64,000 nucleotides of DNA, from NCBI RefSeq assembly GCF_004104015.1, contig NZ_RYFV01000002.1, positions 1-64,000 of the forward strand, read 5' to 3'. The translations under genes were made by a program, and so were the position numbers. Shown piece by piece: positions 57,609 through 64,000 of the stretch (the stretch's first letter is position 1; every line of letters starts with the position of its first letter). The stretch is from Actinomyces oricola (lineage in GTDB: Bacteria > Actinomycetota > Actinomycetes > Actinomycetales > Actinomycetaceae). The notes beneath the pieces are model-generated. The model made no database searches. It was given only the letters and a program-made list of their open reading frames with translations, and was not told the origin of the DNA.

Positions 57609-59495
57609 TCAGGATGACCCCGTATCGGGCGGCCCGGAGGATTGCAGTGGCGCTGCGCCGTCGCCGCGGCGCCACGGTGGTGGCGTCTCGGAGATGAAGC
57701 GGCGTCCGCGCTTATCGAGGAGCAGCAGGCTTCGTCCCAGGATGCCGAAACCCTCCCGCCTCAGTTCCCGGCGGTATGAACTGATTTCGCTCGCGTCGAT
57801 GCTCTCGGAGAGCAGGGCTTGATCATTGCGGAAGTACGCGTACAGCCTGAAAGCGTCAATCTGGGCGATGGTCGTCAGAATTGCGGCAGTGACAAGATAG
57901 AGGATCACGCCCGTGCACACGCCGATCACGGATAGGAAAGGCAGATCCCAGCACTGGCCGAGGAAATCAGGGAGCCACTGCGGCATGTGCACGCGGAGGG
58001 CGGGATGCGAGCCGTTGAAGGTCTCGACCGCGGCGTAGCTGAAGGCCGCGCACGAGGCAATGATCACGCCGAGTCGTCCGCTTGCCTGTGATTCAGCCAT
58101 GATGGCGTGCTCGTGCGGGGTGGCGATATACATCGTCACCAAAGGTGGGAGCAGTGACAGGAGTGTTGTCGGTCCCGCCTCTGCTGCATTGCTGTCCCAA
58201 AGGTACCGGTAGGAGAGGCTGAGAAGGAGGAGTGTGAGCAGGAGGTTCAAGACTGCTGAGATGGCGAAATGACTGCGGTCGGGGATGAAGGTGACGGTTG
58301 CTTTGCAGATCGGTTGATCGGCGCCGGGCCCGGGAATGTCTGTTAGGAGCGAAGCAATGTCATCGCTGCGCTCATGAAGGGCGTCGGGGTGGGTGAGAAT
58401 CTCGATCTGGCGCCGATTGCGATTCAGCTCGATGAACGGGTGAACCGGGTCGTCAGCGATAATGCGCATCCCCGGTTCTACCGGTTCTGGCGTGGAACCT
58501 GATGTATTCCGGTGGGGCTGCGACGGCAGAAGGGGCAACTCATGCTCGCCGAATGAGATGGCGATTCCCCCGATCTGCATTTCCTCCGGTGCGAGAATTC
58601 TAATATGGGTTCCGGCCCGTTTGGAGCTATTGAGTAATGGTAGCGCGATTTCATAGGGAGCTGGTCGTGGGAGCATCCGTGTGGCAAGGCTCTCGAGCCA
58701 CCACGAAGACGCCGGGATGCTGCGCTCGAGCCACGAGACTTTCAGGACGTCGTCGCGCACAAAGCGATCGCCGTTTCGATGCGGCGTGTAGATGACGTGC
58801 AGGGTATAGTGCTCTCGGAGTCTGTTCAGCTCATCAGTGAATCCCGGTGACTTCGCAATGCCCTTCACGGATTCAGGTAGCTGCTCTATTCCTCCGATAT
58901 GATCGTGGAAAACATCTGTGGTCGGGATCTGGTGTTTGAGGAACCGATAGATCGTTTGGGCGGCCTCTGGAATCCAATGCCATTCTCTTATGGAGTCGGC
59001 GTCCAAGAGAGCGCTCATTAACTGGAAGGTGATCGCTTCATTATTCTCGTGTCGCCGGGCGATGCTGAGGACTCTATTTTGTCCGTCTTTGGCGTCGATG
59101 TCGAGAATCGGGCCCGGAATCATTCCTGCTAGCGCGGGCAGACAGATAGCCGAGTGCTCATGATCCCAGGCGTTGAGGATGGCGGCCAGGTGAATTCCGT
59201 TGATATCAATGCTCATGGAGCGCCGATGGGTTTCCTCGTCGGCGAAGGTGATTGTCTGAACGATGCGCCGCTGCCAGTGGATGCGCTCCTTCCAGAGATA
59301 CCCCTGGAAGCCGATGCGATCAATGAGTTCGGCGATGTCGCCGGTGAACGCACCAGTCTCCCGGTCGAACAGCGACTCTGCCCGACCGGGCTCGGAGTAT
59401 GGGGTGCGCTCCGGCTGGCGTGGCGTCACTCGGCGAGGCGGTCTCGCCGAGTTGAGACTGCGTTGACGGACCGGCCTCCGGCAAGGGAATCGCAT
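57609..59495 (-). CDS. Large membrane protein of unknown function
   Basis: A 628-residue protein that I do not recognise. The N-terminal 400 residues are soluble, with ETGAFTGDIAELIDRIGFQG (about 47-66), a Trp-rich EWHWIPEAAQ stretch and several short beta segments. From about residue 425 there are four hydrophobic helices (including LLLTLLLLSLSYRYLW, LSVIGVCTGVILYLVTAAIL) and then a charged cytoplasmic tail. The DNA is less GC-rich, with more AT-rich codons than its neighbours, suggesting horizontal transfer. The first 35 residues are Arg/Pro-rich and a more internal start is possible. A small basic protein gene precedes it by 60 bp in the same direction, probably as one transcript. It is convergent with guaB (10-bp gap). 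Confidence 0.7.
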   Translation of the reverse strand: MRFPCRRPVRQRSLNSARPPRRVTPRQPERTPYSEPGRAESLFDRETGAFTGDIAELIDRIGFQGYLWKERIHWQRRIVQTITFADEETHRRSMSIDINGIHLAAILNAWDHEHSAICLPALAGMIPGPILDIDAKDGQNRVLSIARRHENNEAITFQLMSALLDADSIREWHWIPEAAQTIYRFLKHQIPTTDVFHDHIGGIEQLPESVKGIAKSPGFTDELNRLREHYTLHVIYTPHRNGDRFVRDDVLKVSWLERSIPASSWWLESLATRMLPRPAPYEIALPLLNSSKRAGTHIRILAPEEMQIGGIAISFGEHELPLLPSQPHRNTSGSTPEPVEPGMRIIADDPVHPFIELNRNRRQIEILTHPDALHERSDDIASLLTDIPGPGADQPICKATVTFIPDRSHFAISAVLNLLLTLLLLSLSYRYLWDSNAAEAGPTTLLSLLPPLVTMYIATPHEHAIMAESQASGRLGVIIASCAAFSYAAVETFNGSHPALRVHMPQWLPDFLGQCWDLPFLSVIGVCTGVILYLVTAAILTTIAQIDAFRLYAYFRNDQALLSESIDASEISSYRRELRREGFGILGRSLLLLDKRGRRFISETPPPWRRGDGAAPLQSSGPPDTGSS

Positions 59496-59554
59496 GGCTC
59501 ATAAACGATCGATGACGAGTGACCGCCGTGGGCGGGACTCCCGGTGCGAGGCGG

Positions 59555-59773
59555 CTACGCCATCTTCCGGCGCAGCGACCGCCGCGGCCGCCCGCGTTTG
59601 AGCTGCGCCCGAGTCGGAATGTTCGCGTACAACTCGTCAGATGCGGGACTCGGGGCCACTTGCTGAGATAGGACGATAATGCGCGGAGTGCCGACAGAAG
59701 TCTTCGTGGCGGCGACAGACGGCCGCTTGGCGATGCGCTTCGAAGGCGGTTGCTGCAGTAACGGCTGGGCCAT
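59555..59773 (-). CDS. Small basic protein of unknown function
   Basis: A 72-residue predicted protein, MAQPLLQQPPSKRIAKR then a middle with VGTPRIIVLSQQVAP and a basic end RGRPRRSLRRKMA. An excellent ribosome binding site (AGGAGG seven bases before the ATG) supports expression; the upstream spacer is AT-rich (TAAACTAATGTATCTT on this strand), a plausible promoter. It precedes the large membrane-protein gene by 60 bp. No family recognised; nucleic-acid binding is suggested only by charge. Confidence 0.6.
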   Translation of the reverse strand: MAQPLLQQPPSKRIAKRPSVAATKTSVGTPRIIVLSQQVAPSPASDELYANIPTRAQLKRGRPRRSLRRKMA

Positions 59774-59847
59774 GCCCGATCCTCCTGACTGTCAATACCG
59801 AAGATACATTAGTTTACCAGGGCTACGTGGATCATCGGCCGCACGGC

Positions 59848-60603
59848 TCAAAGGCCCTCGGCGAGCGGCCAGGACGTGGAGACATCGGGTGTGCGGCCGC
59901 GGCGGCGCAGGAAGTCATTGAAGGACTCCGCCCAGGCGCGGTGCGCGCCGGCCTGGAAGGGGACGAGCTCGTCGGTGCTCCTGCGGGACAGTGCGGGGTA
60001 GGCGACGGTGATCGCCGCCAAGACATCGAGAGTGGCGGTGACGTCAACTTCCGCTGTGTGCAGCGAATCCTCGACGCTCACGCCGTAGACCGTGCACAGG
60101 TCCTCCAGGCGGCGCTTGCCCGGGCGGTAACGATCCACCGCCCGATCAAGGACGAGGGGGTCAAGCACGGGGCCAAGCTCCCGCCCCAGGCGCTGACGCA
60201 GAGTCGGCAGGCCGTGGCGGGCGAGTTCGGCTTCCATGAGGGTGAGATCGAAGCTGGCGTTGAACACGACGACGGGGATGTTCGCCGCCATGGCCTCAGT
60301 GAGGACCGAGGCGATCTCCTCAAGCACCTCGACCGCCGGCCTGCCCTCGGCGCGCGCCCGCTCAGTGGTCACGCCGTGAACCGCTGCCGCGGCGGCGGGG
60401 ATCTCGACCCCCGGATCCGCCAGCCACATGCGCACGGATTGGGCGCGAACCCCACCGGCATCCATTGACTCGCGGGACACGACCGCGGCCGTGACGAGCC
60501 GGTCATGCCGCGGGTCCACGCCCGTGGTCTCGGTGTCAAAGCCGACCAGGGGTCCATAAACCCATGGGCGGCGGGAGACGGTGCGGTCCGGTGCGGCGCT
60601 CAT
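59848..60603 (-). CDS. DnaQ-like 3'-5' exonuclease (DEDD family)
   Basis: A 251-residue exonuclease resembling the polymerase III epsilon subunit. ExoI is GFDTETTGVDPRHDRLVTAA (about residues 21-40, the DxE pair), ExoII has VVFNASFDLTLMEAEL with its Asp, and ExoIII LHTAEVDVTATLDVL with His and Asp, the DEDDh order. It probably trims 3' ends in repair or replication. The ATG at 60603 was chosen as the start MSAAPDR; eleven further codons upstream are not conserved. It is divergent from guaB3 (87-bp spacer). Confidence 0.88.
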   Translation of the reverse strand: MSAAPDRTVSRRPWVYGPLVGFDTETTGVDPRHDRLVTAAVVSRESMDAGGVRAQSVRMWLADPGVEIPAAAAAVHGVTTERARAEGRPAVEVLEEIASVLTEAMAANIPVVVFNASFDLTLMEAELARHGLPTLRQRLGRELGPVLDPLVLDRAVDRYRPGKRRLEDLCTVYGVSVEDSLHTAEVDVTATLDVLAAITVAYPALSRRSTDELVPFQAGAHRAWAESFNDFLRRRGRTPDVSTSWPLAEGL

Positions 60604-60690
60604 GGATCGAGTGTGCCACCGGCCTGCGACACTCATGGCGCCCCGGCCTGTGCCGGCCGCCAGAGCCGGCCGGTCGCCTACGATCGGGCC

Positions 60691-61815
60691 ATGACCTCAG
60701 AGATCGAGATTGGGCGCTCCAAGCGGGCGCGCCAGGCCTACTCTTTCGACGACATCGCCCTGGTGCCCGCCCGGCGCACCCGGGACGTGCATGACGTGCG
60801 CGTGGGCTGGCAGATCGACGCCTACCACGTGGAGCTGCCGGTCATCGCCTCACCCATGGACTCTGTCATGAGCCCCGGCACCGCGATCCTCGTGGGGCAG
60901 CTTGGGGGCATTGGCGTGCTGGATCTCGAAGGCCTGTGGACCCGCTACGAGGACCCCACCGAGGCCTTCGCCCGCATTCGCGAAGCCGACCCTCAAGACG
61001 CCACCCGGGTCCTCCAAGAGGTCTACCGGCCCCCGGTCCTCCCCGAGCTCATTACCGCCCGCCTGGCCCAGATCCGCGCCGCCGGCGTCGTGGTCGCCGG
61101 GCGCCTCAGCCCCGGGCAAACCCAGCGGCACTGGCGCACAGTCGTCGAGGCCGGCGTTGACCTCTTCGTCATCCGCGGGGCCGCGGTCTCCGCCGAGCAC
61201 GTCTCGGGCTCGACCGAACCCCTCAACCTCAAGCGCTTCATCTACGAGCTCGACGTGCCCGTCGTCGTCGGCGGCGTGAGTACCTACACCGCCGCCCTCC
61301 ACCTCATGCGCACCGGTGCCGCCGCCCTCCTGGTGGGGCAGGGGGGCGGCGCCTCCTCCTCGGTGCGCCAAGTCCTGGGGCTCCACATGCCCATGGCCAC
61401 CGCCGTGGCCGACGTGGCCGGGGCGCGACGCGACTACCTTGATGAATCCGGGGGCCGCTACGTCCACGTTATCGCCGACGGCTCGGTGGGCAACTCCGGG
61501 GACGTCGTCAAGGCCATTGCCTGCGGGGCCGACGCCGTCATGCTCGGTGCCGCCCTGGCCCGTGCCCGGGAAGCTCCCGGAGGCGGTTACCACTGGGGCG
61601 ATGAGGCCCGCCACGAGAGACTTCCACGCGGCTACCGCAGTCGCGTGGGGACGGTGGGCACCATGGCCGAGATCCTCAATGGGCCTTCGGACCGCGCCGA
61701 CGGGACCCTCAACCTCATGGGTGCCCTGCGGCGGACCCTGGCCACGACCGGCTACTCCGACGTCAAGGAGCTGCAGCGCGTCGAGATCGTCCTGGCCCCC
61801 TACGATCCCTCCTGA
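60691..61815 (+). CDS. guaB3: GuaB3-family IMP dehydrogenase-related protein
   Basis: A 374-residue TIM-barrel protein of the GuaB3 family, found in actinobacteria next to IMP dehydrogenase. It lacks CBS domains. It begins IEIGRSKRARQAYSFDDIAL, then PVIASPMDSVMSPGTA, VVGGVSTYTAAL and GGGASSSVRQVLGLHMPMAT. Where GuaB has its catalytic Cys this protein has Ser, as in mycobacterial GuaB3, so it is not expected to oxidise IMP by the usual route; a GMP reductase-like role is proposed for some members. The ATG at 60691 starts the family N-terminus; 62 upstream codons are excluded. Confidence 0.9.
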   Translation: MTSEIEIGRSKRARQAYSFDDIALVPARRTRDVHDVRVGWQIDAYHVELPVIASPMDSVMSPGTAILVGQLGGIGVLDLEGLWTRYEDPTEAFARIREADPQDATRVLQEVYRPPVLPELITARLAQIRAAGVVVAGRLSPGQTQRHWRTVVEAGVDLFVIRGAAVSAEHVSGSTEPLNLKRFIYELDVPVVVGGVSTYTAALHLMRTGAAALLVGQGGGASSSVRQVLGLHMPMATAVADVAGARRDYLDESGGRYVHVIADGSVGNSGDVVKAIACGADAVMLGAALARAREAPGGGYHWGDEARHERLPRGYRSRVGTVGTMAEILNGPSDRADGTLNLMGALRRTLATTGYSDVKELQRVEIVLAPYDPS

Positions 61816-62089
61816 ACCGCAGCGAGACAGGGCGTTCAGTGCGCTCAGGACGTTCAGGCGCCGTGAGGCCCGGCGGGCGGGCGCCGGCTCGTGGTGGCGC
61901 GGGCCTTGGGCCCCGGCAGGGGGGTGAGGGCGGGCGGCGGTGAACGATTTCTTGAATCAATCCTCCACTCCGCCTTGCGCGCTCATAATCTCCGGTACTG
62001 TGTGGGCACAAGCCTAAGCGCTGTCATTGCCGACGAGCGGGCGCACATGCCCCGGGAGTCGGCACCAGATCCCTCACTAGGAGCTATTC
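61816..62089. other. Spacer between guaB3 and ptsH
   Basis: About 270 bp with no supported gene. The first 130 bases are very GC-rich; then an AT-richer part (TTCTTGAATCAATCC near 61952-61966, and TAATCT near 61985) probably holds the ptsH promoter. AGGAG lies just before the ptsH ATG. Confidence 0.45.
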
Positions 62090-62356
62090 ATGGCCCAGGT
62101 CACCGCCACCGTCGCTTCCAAGGTCGGCCTTCACGCCCGTCCCGCTGCCACCTTCGTCAAGGCCGTCGCCGAGAAGGGTGTCCCTGTCACCATCGCCAAG
62201 GAGGGCGGTGCCCCCGTTGACGCCTCCTCCATCCTCGGCGTCATGACCCTGGGCGCCGGCTTCGGCGACGTCGTGACCCTCACTTCCGAGGCCGCTGGTG
62301 CCGAGGGTGCCCTCGAGGAGCTCAAGGCTCTGCTTGAGACCGACCTCGACGCCTGA
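62090..62356 (+). CDS. ptsH: Phosphocarrier protein HPr
   Basis: An 88-residue phosphotransferase-system carrier. The active-site His15 lies in VGLHARPAATFVK and the regulatory Ser in DASSILGVMTLGA (Ser near 46). The length and fold signature match HPr. It accepts phosphate from enzyme I and passes it to sugar-specific EIIA units. No enzyme I gene is adjacent. A CACTAGGAG ribosome binding site precedes the ATG, and a 36-bp palindrome follows. Confidence 0.97.
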   Translation: MAQVTATVASKVGLHARPAATFVKAVAEKGVPVTIAKEGGAPVDASSILGVMTLGAGFGDVVTLTSEAAGAEGALEELKALLETDLDA

Positions 62357-62373
62357 CGCTTGTCAGATCCTGT

Positions 62374-62409
62374 CCGAGGGGGCGCGCCTGATCAGGCGCG
62401 CCCCCTCGG
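62374..62409. terminator. 36-bp perfect palindrome after ptsH
   Basis: Arms at 62374-62391 and 62392-62409 are perfectly complementary (18 bp each) with no spacer. It begins 18 bp after the ptsH stop. No T-tract. Confidence 0.8.
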
Positions 62410-62550
62410 CGCGTTCGGCACCGGTGACGTCCTGCATGCTCTGAGCATTGACGTATTGGCGGCGTACCGGCGGCCTGCGGGATCGACCGGCGCCCGACGA
62501 GCCCAGTGACGGGAGCACGAGGAGGGCCCGTTTGACGCCCACATAGTGAG

Positions 62551-63444
62551 GTGCACCACTACTATCGGTGGGTGGACCTCGCGATCGCCTTGCTGCCCTC
62601 CCTCCTGTTCGGAATCATGAGCCTCCTGCTTGGAGGCTTCGCCACGGATCAGAGACGGCAGAACGTCGCCGTCCTCATTGGCGCCGGCCTGGTGAGCCTG
62701 GCCTGCTCGCTCATGATGGGCGGCGCCTGGAGCCCGCGCGCCACCATTTGGGGCGCCCTGGCGGGGCTTATGTGGGCCGGTGGGCAGGTACTCATGCTGC
62801 GCGCCTACAACTACTGGGGCGTGGGACTGACCATGCCAGTAACCACCGCCCTCCAGCTGGTCCTCAACGCCGTGCTGGGAATCATCCTCTTCAGTGAGTG
62901 GCGCGCCCCAGGGGCCATGCCCCTGGGCGTGACGTCCCTGATCTTCATTATGGTCGGCGCCGCCGCCTGCTCCTGGCAGGAGCGCAGTGGGCCGGGGCCC
63001 GACGCCGCCTCCCGCCGGCTCGGTTTCCTGGCCACCGCGGCCTCGTCTGCTCTCTACGGCTCGTACGCCTCCATGCTGCGCCTGGTCCGCGTCAGCCCCG
63101 GCGAGGCCCTGGGCCCCATGGGTCTGGGCCTGCTGGTGGGGTCCGTACTCGTCGCCTTCATCTTGCCGCGACCGGTTCCCCTGCGCGGGCCCAGAATCCT
63201 CCCCGGGATCATTGCCGGGGGAGTGTGGGCGGTGGGCAATGCGGCCCTGCTGCGCTCCACCAGGGCCGTCGGCGTGGCCAGCGGTTTTACCCTCTCCCAG
63301 CTCGGCTTCGTTATCGCCACTATTGGCGCCATGACCATCCTGGGGGAGCGCAAGACCCCTGCGGAGACGCGCACCACCCTGATTGGCATTGTCGTCGCCG
63401 TAGCCGGCCTCATCCTCATGGGGGCGGCCGCCGCGCGGGAGTGA
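62551..63444 (+). CDS. GRP/DMT-family membrane transporter, probable sugar uptake
   Basis: A 297-residue membrane protein with ten predicted helices in two related halves, the layout of the drug/metabolite transporter superfamily. The stretches LFGIMSLLLGGFATDQRRQN, MWAGGQVLMLRAYNYWGVGL and the C-terminal GVWAVGNAALLRSTRAVGVA resemble the glucose/rhamnose (GlcU/RhaT-like) group. Substrate not determinable. The GTG at 62551 opens the frame; another in-frame GTG lies at 62572. It follows the ptsH terminator and probably has its own promoter. Confidence 0.78.
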   Translation: MHHYYRWVDLAIALLPSLLFGIMSLLLGGFATDQRRQNVAVLIGAGLVSLACSLMMGGAWSPRATIWGALAGLMWAGGQVLMLRAYNYWGVGLTMPVTTALQLVLNAVLGIILFSEWRAPGAMPLGVTSLIFIMVGAAACSWQERSGPGPDAASRRLGFLATAASSALYGSYASMLRLVRVSPGEALGPMGLGLLVGSVLVAFILPRPVPLRGPRILPGIIAGGVWAVGNAALLRSTRAVGVASGFTLSQLGFVIATIGAMTILGERKTPAETRTTLIGIVVAVAGLILMGAAAARE

Positions 63445-63637
63445 GGCCCGGCCGGTCCCGCCGCGCGGTCGGGGCGGCCCGTGCCGCTGGGGCGCTCGCT
63501 CCGGGGCTCTGCGGGCAGCCCGGACAGGGCGGTCGGGGGCAGTGCGCCGCGGGCACCGAACCCCGCTTGGTCCTCGCCACATGCCGCAGAGTCCCGATAC
63601 CCGCCCCAATGACCTCCAGCCGGTTGACAATGGGGGC

Positions 63638-64000
63638 GTGAATACGGCACTCCTGGTCAAGGCTCTCGGGGCTTTCTTCGCAATCATGAACCCCTTCGTC
63701 AACCTCCCCATCTTCCTGAGCCTGACCGCCGGGCAGGACCCGGGTCGCCAGCGCCGCACCGCCCTGCGCACCATCCTGTTCTCCACCATGATGTGCGCCG
63801 TCGTTGTGCTGACCGGCTCCCGGCTGCTCGGGTTCTTCGGGGTGAGTGTGGACGCCTTCAGGGTCGCCGGGGGCCTGGTGCTCTTGACTATTGCCCTGGG
63901 CATGCTCTCCGGCCGCGGGTCCAGCGCCCACGAGGGCAGCCAGGAGGAGAAAAGCCACCACGCGACCGTCAACGACATCGCCTTCTACCCCATGACCTTT
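63638..64000 (+). CDS. MarC-family membrane protein, truncated by the window end
   Basis: The first 121 codons of a MarC/UPF0056 membrane protein, starting with GTG. The N-terminus LVKALGAFFAIMNPFVNLPI is the family signature (NP near residue 18), then LSLTAGQDPGRQRRTALRT and two helices (LFSTMMCAVVVLTGSRLLGF and FRVAGGLVLLTIALGML). The frame is open to the last base and the C-terminal half is missing. MarC proteins have no established substrate. Confidence 0.88.
   Translation, partial: MNTALLVKALGAFFAIMNPFVNLPIFLSLTAGQDPGRQRRTALRTILFSTMMCAVVVLTGSRLLGFFGVSVDAFRVAGGLVLLTIALGMLSGRGSSAHEGSQEEKSHHATVNDIAFYPMTF

Noticed and set aside
62392-63978. A 528-codon minus-strand frame over the transporter and MarC genes
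   Set aside because: The plus strand encodes recognisable membrane proteins here; the antisense frame is low-complexity.

Overview
The window is high-GC DNA from an actinobacterium, most likely Actinomyces or a close relative in the Actinomycetaceae (inference). Support comes from a WhiB regulator, IMP dehydrogenase plus a GuaB3 paralogue, a CIRCE element before a groES that is separated from groEL, a cell-wall-anchored (LATTG) GH32 fructanase of the oral-Actinomyces kind, many GTG starts and GTGA/ATGA overlaps. No rRNA or tRNA gene was recognised.

Layout. 1-1282: an insertion-sequence cluster, with the tail of an IS5-type transposase followed by a complete IS630-family element flanked by TA duplications. 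1326-3502: an MFS transporter and a siderophore-interacting flavoprotein with a possible iron-regulator operator. 3716-6713: a minus-strand operon of an HxlR regulator, a zinc-type macrodomain and a class M sirtuin (SirTM), that is, an ADP-ribosylation writer and eraser, divergent from an NAD(P)-binding oxidoreductase. 7395-17136: a complete type I-G (formerly I-U) CRISPR-Cas locus, csb1-csb2-cas3-csb3-like-cas4/cas1-cas2, followed by an array of 15 repeats and 14 spacers. 17506-20089: a NagD-like phosphatase, a gene-poor stretch with nested inverted repeats, and a MerR regulator.

20179-28202 is a sugar locus: a DeoR regulator, an ABC binding protein and two permeases (no ATPase), a class I fructose-bisphosphate aldolase, a GH4 glycosidase and a PfkB kinase. 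All three control regions carry 10-bp-phased copies of a YGWKCANAAT-like decamer, which I read as the DeoR operator uniting the locus. 28479-36777: an unrecognised protein, the transhydrogenase pntAB, the GH32 fructanase and coaA.

36900-53430 is core metabolism: glmS, nnr, alr, tsaE, tsaB, rimI and tsaD (the t6A pathway), interrupted by sdhCAB and a phosphatase gene, then a methyltransferase and a SanA-like protein. 53652-64000: groES, an LRR-variant membrane protein, whiB, guaB, an unknown two-gene unit, a DnaQ-like exonuclease, guaB3, ptsH, a GRP-family sugar transporter and the start of a MarC protein.

A recurring pattern is that gene ends are marked by long, perfect or near-perfect GC-rich inverted repeats (14-25 bp arms) without T-tracts. 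They probably serve as terminators, several of them between convergent genes.
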